In this document: positions 29,189 to 37,384 of the stretch, piece by piece
How the letters are laid out: every line of letters starts with the position of its first letter
Numbering within the stretch: position 1 is the stretch's first letter
Assembly: GCA_026393575.1 (NCBI GenBank)
Contig: JAPKZX010000096.1
Coordinates: forward strand, 1-64,000
Direction: 5' to 3'
DNA from: Actinomycetota bacterium
GTDB taxonomy: Bacteria; Actinomycetota; Acidimicrobiia; Acidimicrobiales; Ilumatobacteraceae
Length of the DNA stretch: 64,000 nt
Translations under genes and position numbers: made by a program
The notes under the pieces: model-generated
Databases searched by the model: none
What the model was told of the DNA's origin: nothing
The model's input: the letters and a program-made list of their open reading frames with translations, nothing else

Positions 29189-31123
29189 TTAGTCGAGAGG
29201 CGACTGCACTGAGTTGGTGCGTTGCAGTTTCAGTGCAAAAGCATCTGCGGCAATTGGTTCACCAATGCGATTTCCTTGCAGTAAATCACAGCCCAATGCT
29301 TTGAGCCGTTGCACATGATCTTCTGTGGTGACCCATTCGGCACACACAACAAGGTTGAGTGAATGGGCTAACTGAATCAGTGAGCGCACCATCGGATCAT
29401 CGCCGCCATCAGTGCGGCCTACATCGCGCACCAATGTGCCGTCCAGTTTCAATAGGTCGGCTGGGAAAGTGCGCAAAGAAGACAATGATGAATAGCCCGC
29501 ACCAAAGTCGTCGACTGCAATACGCACGCCTTGACGTTTCAGCGCAGTCACTGTGCGAAGGACAGAGGGGTTGTTGTCCACCAATGTGGCTTCAGAGGTT
29601 TCAAACACAAGGTGCGAGCCATCGAGGCCGTTGTCGCGCATGATGGTGAGAGCTCTGTCAACAAACGTGATGTCAGAGAGTTGACGACGTGATGCGTTCA
29701 CATGAATTGTCATCGTGCGCTCGACTAGTCCTTCATTCATCCACGCGCCAATAGTGCGCGCACCGTTTGCAAGTACCCAATCACCAATAGGTGCAATGAG
29801 TCCAGACTCGTCAGCCAGGTCTAAGAACGCTGCAGGTGCGAGAAGTCCACGCGTTGGGTGATTCCATCGCAGCAATGCTTCGGCGGCCACCACGCGGCCT
29901 GTGTGAGCAGATTCGATGGGTTGAAAGAGCACGCTGAACTGATCGCCGGCGAGGGCTTGTTCTAGTTCTGAGGCAAGTTGTTGACGATCGCGAGCAGCAG
30001 TGCGCATGTCGTCACTGAAAAGTTCGGAGCGACCACGACCACGCTGCTTTGCTCGGTACATGGCGGTGTCGGCTGAACGCATGAGCGTCACTGCAGCATC
30101 GGCAGAAGACTCTGATGCAAGAAGTTCAGGTGTTGCCATTGCAACTCCCACGCTTGCGCCGGCTTCAATTTCAATTCCTTGCAGAATGAGTGGTCCAGTG
30201 ATTGATAAGCGAATGCGTTCAGCAACATCAAGCGCAACTTGCTCATCAAGCAGTCCTTCACAGAGCACCACAAATTCATCACCACTGATGCGTGCTACCA
30301 GGTCGCTTGGGCGAGTAGCGGCAGCTAGTCGTTTGGAAATGGTGACGATGAGTTGATCGCCCACCGCGTGACCAATGGTGTCATTGACATGCTTCAGTTT
30401 GTCGAGGTCGATGAAGAGCACGGCAACACTTGAATGTGTGGTGCGACTGCGTTCAAGTGCTTCAGTTGTTTTGCGCACGAAGTGCACACGGTTTGGTAAT
30501 CCGGTGAGGTCGTCATGTGTCGCTTGCCGTGCGAGTTCGGCTTGCGACTGTCGTTCTTCGGTGATGTCGCGAGCAATGGTGGACCAGTGCTGAACACTTC
30601 CGTCGGCATTACGCACCACTTGCACCACAACGGTCAATGTGCGGGTGATGCCATCTGGTGAGCGGAAACCAATCTCGCCTTCCCATCTATTAGGTGAATC
30701 AGATGGGGGAGCAGGGTCGAGAAGAAGCCGTGGCAGTTGGTCGCGCACTGCTTGCATGAATGTGCGTGACGCAACATCGTTTTGTCCGCTGCCAGGTTCA
30801 CTTACGCCCACCATTGTGCGGGCGGTGTCGTTTGCGAATTGCAATTCACCAATGCGATCGAATACGAGAACTGCATCTCCAGAAACATCGAGCAGTCCAA
30901 CAAGCTGATGAGATAACTGTCGTTGCGAGACAAGTGAAGTGCAATCAGTAGCTGTGCCCACGTAACCGATGAGTACACCATCCACAATGTGAGCCGATGT
31001 TGTGATGTTGATCCAGATCACTTCACCTGTTGCGCGACCTACGGGAAACTCTGTAGAGAATTGTGTTCCGTTTTCACGTGAGTGAAGCCATTGCTTTTCG
31101 CATTCAGTGCGTTCGTGTGGCAT
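29189..31123 (-). CDS. PAS-GGDEF-EAL cyclic-di-GMP signalling protein (5' boundary uncertain; coding probably extends to about 31285)
   Basis: DDLTGLPNRVHFVRKT; RISGDEFVVL; AAEALLRWNHPTRG; DDFGAGYSSLSSLRTFPADLLKLD; PAS-like N-terminal part. Confidence 0.92.
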   Translation of the reverse strand: MPHERTECEKQWLHSRENGTQFSTEFPVGRATGEVIWINITTSAHIVDGVLIGYVGTATDCTSLVSQRQLSHQLVGLLDVSGDAVLVFDRIGELQFANDTARTMVGVSEPGSGQNDVASRTFMQAVRDQLPRLLLDPAPPSDSPNRWEGEIGFRSPDGITRTLTVVVQVVRNADGSVQHWSTIARDITEERQSQAELARQATHDDLTGLPNRVHFVRKTTEALERSRTTHSSVAVLFIDLDKLKHVNDTIGHAVGDQLIVTISKRLAAATRPSDLVARISGDEFVVLCEGLLDEQVALDVAERIRLSITGPLILQGIEIEAGASVGVAMATPELLASESSADAAVTLMRSADTAMYRAKQRGRGRSELFSDDMRTAARDRQQLASELEQALAGDQFSVLFQPIESAHTGRVVAAEALLRWNHPTRGLLAPAAFLDLADESGLIAPIGDWVLANGARTIGAWMNEGLVERTMTIHVNASRRQLSDITFVDRALTIMRDNGLDGSHLVFETSEATLVDNNPSVLRTVTALKRQGVRIAVDDFGAGYSSLSSLRTFPADLLKLDGTLVRDVGRTDGGDDPMVRSLIQLAHSLNLVVCAEWVTTEDHVQRLKALGCDLLQGNRIGEPIAADAFALKLQRTNSVQSPLD

Positions 31124-31382
31124 TGCATTGGTCCACGGTGCTGTTCCAACAACTACCGGTGCGCCATCGAGGACTAACGAACGAAATGCAGTATTGCCCG
31201 TGAGGAGTCGGCAATTGGTATCTGTCTCAAAGATGCCAATCGGCAGGGCAGCAGTGGTGGGTTCGATATTTCTATTCTCACAGATTGAACACCCTTAGCG
31301 GTGGAACAAACCCGAAGAGTGGTGACCGAACACACTGAGTAGGGGCGTGATCTGGTGGGTGCGCCTTACTAACCTCAATGGA

Positions 31383-32303
31383 ATGCCTCAGACCCCTCTC
31401 GACATGAACGGTGCTCCGTTGTCGTTGATGACCATTCATGCTCATCCCGATGATGAGGCGTCCAAGGGCGCGCCCACCGTTGCGATGTATCACTGCGAGG
31501 GTGTGCGCACGGTGCTTGTGTGCTGCACGGGCGGCGAAGAAGGCGATCTTCAGAACCCAGCACTGCGTGAACCTGGTCAGCCGTTTCACGACATGACCCC
31601 GGAACAAGAAAAAGCTTTGCTCGGAGATATTCGAGAGAGAGAACTAGAAAAATCTGTCGATGTCATTGGCTTTCATGCAGTGCACATGTTGGGGTACAGA
31701 GATTCAGGCATGGCCGGTGCTGACTCGAACAAGAATCCAGCGTGCTTTCACATGGCCGATATTGATGAATCCACTGGTCGTCTTGTGGCACTCATTCGCA
31801 AAGAACGACCACAAGTCATCTTGACCTACAACGATGATCAAGCTGGCTACCCACACCCAGATCATCTGAAGGTGCATGACATCAGTGTGTTGGCATTTGA
31901 CAGAGCTGCTGATCCGTCGTGGTATCCGGAAGCAGGCGAACCGTGGCAGCCAACGAAGATGTATTACACATTGTGGGCAAAAGAGCGAGTGATGTCAGTG
32001 CACGAAGAGTTGATATTGAAGTACGGCGAATCACCATTCGACGAGAAATGGTTGAATCGTCAATCACAGGACAATCGCATCACCACAAAGCTTGATGTTG
32101 CAAAGTTCATGTATGCCCGCACGCGCTCGCTGCTTGCTCACGCCACACAAGTTGACCCAACATCGAAATGGTGGTTCGGGTTGGATGATGATGAGATGTC
32201 AAAGGTGTACCCGTGGGAAGACTGGATTCTTGCTCGAAGCACCATTGGTGAAGTGCAGGCAGGAATGCTTGAAACAGATCTTTTTGTAGGCGTTCGCGCC
32301 TAA
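31383..32303 (+). CDS. mca: Mycothiol S-conjugate amidase-like PIG-L deacetylase
   Basis: MTIHAHPDDEASKGAPTVAMY, VLVCCTGGEEGDLQNP, DQAGYPHPDHLKVHDISVLAFD; start uncertain (31347 or 31383). Confidence 0.85.
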   Translation: MPQTPLDMNGAPLSLMTIHAHPDDEASKGAPTVAMYHCEGVRTVLVCCTGGEEGDLQNPALREPGQPFHDMTPEQEKALLGDIRERELEKSVDVIGFHAVHMLGYRDSGMAGADSNKNPACFHMADIDESTGRLVALIRKERPQVILTYNDDQAGYPHPDHLKVHDISVLAFDRAADPSWYPEAGEPWQPTKMYYTLWAKERVMSVHEELILKYGESPFDEKWLNRQSQDNRITTKLDVAKFMYARTRSLLAHATQVDPTSKWWFGLDDDEMSKVYPWEDWILARSTIGEVQAGMLETDLFVGVRA

Positions 32304-32317
32304 TTATTCAGACGCGT

Positions 32318-33157
32318 CTACTTGGCGCGCATGGCATCGCGTAATTCGCGATAGCCGATGAGCACTGCACCACTTGCTTGAAGTGCATCTCGTAATTCAG
32401 CGGAAGTTGCGAGCGCAAGGTCATCGATCCAGCCTTCAGCAACTTCGCCTAGTGCGCGAACTTCAGGAGTGTCGATAGCTGGTTGTACGTGAATCTCGGT
32501 GACGCCTGGTTGCAGTGATGCAATTGCGCCAAAAACACGTTCGCGACTACCGGTGCGCCAGTCGTGATCGAAATGATCGGGGAAGACGATTCCTTCGTCT
32601 GCCGCAAGTTGACGGAAAGGAAAGCCGGCCGCTTTTGCAGAGATAGTGGAAGGTAAGCGAATTGGGAGTTTGAATTCGTACGCCAATTCCAAATACACAT
32701 CGAAAAACTCTGGACGCAATGTGATGGATGTGAGGTGTGGCGCAAGATGCGTGACGTCGATACCCCAAGCAATGGCTCGTTCAATCTGTGCACGGCATTC
32801 GCGAAGTACTTCGGTGGAATCTGCGTGTTCCCACAAGTCGTCAACTGAACGTGGAAAGCCACCTTCACCAGACAACAGTGACGGTGCATGTGTGAGAGGG
32901 CCCCATCGATATGACGGGTGCTCGGCATTGAGAGTGAGGTGAACACCGATGTCGTCGCCTGCGTACATTTCGGACGCAAAGTGAGCCCACGGCGCCGGCA
33001 TCATGATGGACGCACACGTAGCTGAACCTTCGCGCATTGCTTGATAGACGCCAACGGTTGCACCATGACACGAGCCAAGGTCGTCGCACGACAAAATGAC
33101 AAGACGAGCGTCGTCTGCATAACCCAGTCGAGATACCAGAGAACTGCGTTCAGTCAT
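32318..33157 (-). CDS. ChbG/HpnK (YdjC-like) polysaccharide deacetylase
   Basis: LVILSCDDLGSCHGATVGVYQAM, ASIMMPAPWA, DIGVHLTLNAEHP, VTHLAPHLTSITLRPEFFDVYLELA. Confidence 0.88.
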   Translation of the reverse strand: MTERSSLVSRLGYADDARLVILSCDDLGSCHGATVGVYQAMREGSATCASIMMPAPWAHFASEMYAGDDIGVHLTLNAEHPSYRWGPLTHAPSLLSGEGGFPRSVDDLWEHADSTEVLRECRAQIERAIAWGIDVTHLAPHLTSITLRPEFFDVYLELAYEFKLPIRLPSTISAKAAGFPFRQLAADEGIVFPDHFDHDWRTGSRERVFGAIASLQPGVTEIHVQPAIDTPEVRALGEVAEGWIDDLALATSAELRDALQASGAVLIGYRELRDAMRAK

Positions 33158-33166
33158 ATGTGAACC

Positions 33167-33670
33167 CTACCTGCGGCACTGTGCCCATAACCCGATGTTG
33201 GTGCGCTCAGCTTCGATGGCGGCGGCCACAAAGTCTGTTTCGTGGGCGGTATTGGGGGCAATTGAAAGTGGCACTGCATAGCCGCCACTCACCAAACTGA
33301 GATTCACAAAGAGGTTGTCTGCAGTGCGATATACGTAGGCCAGTAGTCGTTTGTATTTGTCACGTGCTTCGGCATCGCGCACCACGTACACGTCAGTGCC
33401 TTTGGGAAGTAGCGCCTTTGTGTATGCAGATGCTTCGGGGCCAAAGCAGCCAACTGGTTTTGTGGGATGCACGGTCTCTGGAGTGTCGACACCGATGAGA
33501 CGGATCTTTTCTTGGCCACTTGCAAACTTCACGGTCACGGTGTCGCCATCTGCAACGGAAACAACCGTGCCATGCACACGACCATCTGCATCTGGTTGAA
33601 CGGTGGCAGATGCACACGCAGACAACACAACACAGACGGTCGTAATGGCAATGATGGAGTAGCGCGTCAT
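33167..33670 (-). CDS. Thermonuclease-family (SNase-like) lipoprotein
   Basis: Lipobox VVLSAC; VVSVADGDTVTVKF, EKIRLIGVDTPETVHP, CFGPEASAYTKALLPKGTDVYVVRDAEARDKYKRLLAYVY; start at MTRYS. Confidence 0.9.
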   Translation of the reverse strand: MTRYSIIAITTVCVVLSACASATVQPDADGRVHGTVVSVADGDTVTVKFASGQEKIRLIGVDTPETVHPTKPVGCFGPEASAYTKALLPKGTDVYVVRDAEARDKYKRLLAYVYRTADNLFVNLSLVSGGYAVPLSIAPNTAHETDFVAAAIEAERTNIGLWAQCRR

Positions 33671-33684
33671 GCGCGCCTCATTTC

Positions 33685-34872
33685 TTAGAGTCGCTCGATG
33701 AGCGTGCCGGTTCCGAGGCCACCGCCACAGCACATTGAAATGATTCCGTAGCGACCACCGGTGCGCTCGAGTTCATTCAGTGCCTTGGTGACAAGGAAGG
33801 CGCCTGTTGCGCCGAGTGGGTGTCCAAGAGCAATTGCACCACCGTTCGGGTTGGTGCGATCGAGGTCGGCGCCCAGCTCTTTTGCCCACGCAAGAACAAC
33901 TGAAGCAAATGCTTCGTTGATTTCGAACACGTCGATGTCGGAAATCTTGAGGTTGTTGCGCTCAAGCAAACGCTGTGTGGCGTCGATTGGTCCTGTCAAC
34001 ATGAGTACGGGATCAACACCTACGAGGCAAGAATCCACAATACGTGCGCGTGCTTTGAGGCCGAGCTTGTTTGCTTTTTCTTCTGTCATCATCAACACGG
34101 CAGATGCACCGTCTGAAATCTGTGAAGAGTTACCAGCTGTGTGTACACCATTTTCGCGAGCGACTGGCTTCAATGTGGCCAACTTCTCGCGTGTGGTCTC
34201 ACGAAGACCTTCGTCTTTGCTCACTACATGTGAACCAGTGACTTCGCCGGCTTCGTTGTATTCAGGTGCTTCAACAGGAATGTACTGACCAGAGAAACGA
34301 TCCTCGTCCCATGCCTTGATTGCGCGCTGCTGCGAAACGAGACCCCAGTTGTCGGTGTCGTCGCGTGAGATTCCCCACTTTTCGGCGATGCGCTCTGCAC
34401 CTTCGAATTGTGATGTCATTTCGTACTTGTCGAAGTAGTTGCGTGGGATTGGAACGCCGAGTCCGAGGGCCTTGTTGCCGTTGCTACCGATGGGGATGCG
34501 GCTCATAACTTCAACACCACATGCAATGGCGATGTCGACAACGCCAGAGCCAATGAGAGAACTTGCAAGACCAGTTGCTTGCTGTGAAGAACCACATTGT
34601 GTGTCAACAGTTGTTGCAGCGGTGGTGAGTGGAAGACCAGCTGCCAACCATGCGGTACGAGTGATGTTGAATGCTTGTTCGCCAACTTGGCTGACGCATC
34701 CGCCAACTACTTGCTCAACAAGTGCTGGGTCAAGACCGGTGCGGTCAAGGATGCCCTTTTGGACAACACCGAGAAGTTCGCCGGAGTGGAGGGTGGACAA
34801 ACCGCCGTTTCGCTTACCCACTGGGGTGCGCAAAGTATCGACGATCACTACTGAGTTTTGGTTACGTGCCAT
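33685..34872 (-). CDS. Acetyl-CoA C-acyltransferase (thiolase)
   Basis: DTQCGSSQQATGLA nucleophile region; NGGAIALGHPLGATGAFLVTKALNELERTGGRYGIISMCCGGGLGTGTLIERL. Confidence 0.94.
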   Translation of the reverse strand: MARNQNSVVIVDTLRTPVGKRNGGLSTLHSGELLGVVQKGILDRTGLDPALVEQVVGGCVSQVGEQAFNITRTAWLAAGLPLTTAATTVDTQCGSSQQATGLASSLIGSGVVDIAIACGVEVMSRIPIGSNGNKALGLGVPIPRNYFDKYEMTSQFEGAERIAEKWGISRDDTDNWGLVSQQRAIKAWDEDRFSGQYIPVEAPEYNEAGEVTGSHVVSKDEGLRETTREKLATLKPVARENGVHTAGNSSQISDGASAVLMMTEEKANKLGLKARARIVDSCLVGVDPVLMLTGPIDATQRLLERNNLKISDIDVFEINEAFASVVLAWAKELGADLDRTNPNGGAIALGHPLGATGAFLVTKALNELERTGGRYGIISMCCGGGLGTGTLIERL

Positions 34873-34916
34873 TTGGTCATCCTAGGCAGGCCCCTACCTA
34901 CTACCGTCAATTGGCG

Positions 34917-35708
34917 ATGAGTCTTTCCGATATGCCATTTCGTCCGTCCCTCCAACCCGCAGACAATGTGGGGGAGCACCGCTACATCCACGTGGTGCAG
35001 ACAAAGGTCTTTATTGACGACAGGCCTGCCGATGACGGGTGGGGTCGCCACTTTTTAGGCATGCACGGCGACGTTGCCTGTTGGGGAATTGACGTACCTC
35101 ACGGTGAAGACCCGGGGTATGGCGCAGAGACGGATCTCTATTCGCTGTTTGGTCGCGTGAGCGATACGGAGTGGGCTGTAGCAGGACGAGCCGTGCAACT
35201 TATTGAATGGGCGCGCACGCATCGATTCTGTGGCCGTTGTGGAGAGCAAACTGAAATGGCGCACAACGAGCGAGCGTTTCGTTGCCCGACGTGCAAGTTG
35301 TTGGCCTTTCCACGTTTGTCGCCGGCCATCATCACATTGGTTACTCGTGGTGAAGGCGCCGACGAAGAAGCACTTCTTGCACGCGGTGTGAATTTCCCCA
35401 TGCCCATGTATTCGTGTCTCGCCGGATTTGTTGAGCCTGGTGAAAATCTTGAGCAAGCTGTAGCGCGCGAAGTGGAAGAAGAAGTGGGTGTTGTGGTCAG
35501 CGATGTTGAATACATAGCGAGCCAACCGTGGCCATTTCCAAACTCACTCATGCTCGGATTCCGTGCACGATGGGTGTCGGGCGACATTGTCTGCGACACC
35601 ACAGAAATCATGGACGCCAACTGGTACAAACGTGATGAGATTCCCATGATTCCAGGGTCTATTTCAATTGCTCGCAAGTTGATTGATGGCTGGCTGTTGC
35701 AGCGCTAA
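34917..35708 (+). CDS. nudC: NAD+ diphosphatase (NudC-like Nudix hydrolase)
   Basis: FCGRCGEQTEMAHNERAFRCPTC zinc ribbon; GFVEPGENLEQAVAREVEEEVGVVV Nudix box; SQPWPFPNSLMLGF. Confidence 0.93.
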   Translation: MSLSDMPFRPSLQPADNVGEHRYIHVVQTKVFIDDRPADDGWGRHFLGMHGDVACWGIDVPHGEDPGYGAETDLYSLFGRVSDTEWAVAGRAVQLIEWARTHRFCGRCGEQTEMAHNERAFRCPTCKLLAFPRLSPAIITLVTRGEGADEEALLARGVNFPMPMYSCLAGFVEPGENLEQAVAREVEEEVGVVVSDVEYIASQPWPFPNSLMLGFRARWVSGDIVCDTTEIMDANWYKRDEIPMIPGSISIARKLIDGWLLQR

Positions 35709-35742
35709 TGAACTGGCGCCTCATAACGCCTAGCGTGTGGGG

Positions 35743-36633
35743 ATGAGCAATATGAAACTTGGACGGGTTGGCCTTTGGTCGGCAGATTTTGATCTTCAAC
35801 CAATGAAGAAAGCGCAAGAAGCAATTGCGCAAGTTGAAGAGATGGGCTTTGGCACTGTGTGGGTGCCAGAAGCTGTACTGCGCGAACCATTTGCATCAAC
35901 TTCACTTTTATTGTCGGCCACAAAGAACATGGTGTTGGCAACTGGTATTGCAAGTTTGCATGCACGTACTGCGCAAACAATGCAGGCAGGTTGGAAGACT
36001 GTTACTGAAGCATTTCCCGATCGATTCCTTCTCGGTATTGGCGTGAGCCACGCACCAATGGTTGACGGAGTACACAAAGGAAATTACGACAAGCCATATT
36101 CCACAATGGTGAACTATCTCGACGCGATGGACAGCGGAATCTTCTTCTCTCCAGCACCGTCGTCAGCGCCACAGCGCGTGCTTGCAGCATTGGGGCCAAA
36201 GATGTTGAAGCTTGCAGCAGAGCGCGGTGCAGGTGCGCATCCGTACTTTGTGCCGGTGGAACATACGGCATTTGCTCGCGAGACCATGGGTGCTGGTGCG
36301 CTCTTGGCTCCGGAACAAGCGGTGGTTTTCGAAACAGACCCAGACAAAGCACGTGCCATTGCTCGTACACATATGAATACCTACACACGGTTGCCGAACT
36401 ACGTCAACAACCTTCTTCGTTTTGGTTTCACTGCAGACGAAATTGTGAATCAAGAAGATCGTGTTGTTGATGCGATTGTTGCGTGGGGATCAACCGACAG
36501 CATCGTTGCGCGCATCAAGTCTCATTTCGATGCAGGTGCCGACCATGTATGTGTGCAAGTTCTCACTGCGAATACCGGAACTCTTCCTATGAAGGAATGG
36601 CAAGAACTGGCAGATGCAACGCGCTCGTTGTGA
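35743..36633 (+). CDS. LLM-class F420-dependent oxidoreductase
   Basis: GFGTVWVPEAV, ATGIASLHARTAQTMQAGWKTVTEAFPDRFLLGIGVSH; related to 54957..56009. Confidence 0.87.
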   Translation: MSNMKLGRVGLWSADFDLQPMKKAQEAIAQVEEMGFGTVWVPEAVLREPFASTSLLLSATKNMVLATGIASLHARTAQTMQAGWKTVTEAFPDRFLLGIGVSHAPMVDGVHKGNYDKPYSTMVNYLDAMDSGIFFSPAPSSAPQRVLAALGPKMLKLAAERGAGAHPYFVPVEHTAFARETMGAGALLAPEQAVVFETDPDKARAIARTHMNTYTRLPNYVNNLLRFGFTADEIVNQEDRVVDAIVAWGSTDSIVARIKSHFDAGADHVCVQVLTANTGTLPMKEWQELADATRSL

Positions 36634-36654
36634 CATGACCACCTGCGTGACGTC

Positions 36655-37383
36655 ATGCTGACAAATTCTGAGTATCTAAAAATTCTTCGTACAGAGGGTG
36701 ACGCTTTTGCCAACTCTGTGCAGATGGCTTTAACTGCGCCTGTGGTCTCGTGTGAGCCATGGGTAGGTGCAGACTTGCTCTGGCACATGGTGGAAGTTCA
36801 CTATTCGTGGAAGTTCATTGTGCAGAGCCACTTAATGGATCCAGAAAAGTATGTGCCTCGCGACAAACCCAGTGATGACCACATGCTCCAGGCGTATCGC
36901 GACGGTTTAAGCGAGTTAATTGAAGTGTTGTCTACAAATGATGCTTCACGATCATGCTGGACATGGGCAGGTGTGCATGACGTTGCGTGGGTGATTCGGC
37001 GTATGGCCCACGAGACAGCGGTGCATGCGTGGGATGCGCATTGTGCAGCCGGCGTGGAATCACAGGTATCGGCCGCATTAGCCAGTGATGGAATTGACGA
37101 GTTTGTTCACGTGATGCTGAACAATGTTGCTGAGGGCGAGGCGCCGTTATCTGGTTCCGTTCATCTGCATTGCACCGATGTAGATGGGGAATGGTTGATC
37201 GTCCCTTCAAGCGATGGCGCATTACACGTGACACGCGAACATGCAAAAGGTGCATGCGCCATTCGAGGCACGGCACATGAGCTGTTGATGGCCTTGTGGA
37301 GACGTATACCTATGTCTGCAGTAGAAGTGATTGGTGACAGTGCGATTGCGCAACAGTTTTTGTTACGCGCAGCAAACGACTAA
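36655..37383 (+). CDS. Maleylpyruvate isomerase/DinB-like (TIGR03083-type) protein
   Basis: WVGADLLWHMVEVHYSW, VIRRMAHETAVHAWDAHCAAG, IRGTAHELLMALWRRIP. Confidence 0.78.
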   Translation: MLTNSEYLKILRTEGDAFANSVQMALTAPVVSCEPWVGADLLWHMVEVHYSWKFIVQSHLMDPEKYVPRDKPSDDHMLQAYRDGLSELIEVLSTNDASRSCWTWAGVHDVAWVIRRMAHETAVHAWDAHCAAGVESQVSAALASDGIDEFVHVMLNNVAEGEAPLSGSVHLHCTDVDGEWLIVPSSDGALHVTREHAKGACAIRGTAHELLMALWRRIPMSAVEVIGDSAIAQQFLLRAAND

Positions 37384-37384
37384 A

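Noticed and set aside
33167-33670. Thermonuclease-like lipoprotein considered as a defence or toxin nuclease
   Set aside because: Single SNase-domain lipoproteins are common secreted nucleases; no partner gene suggests a defence role.
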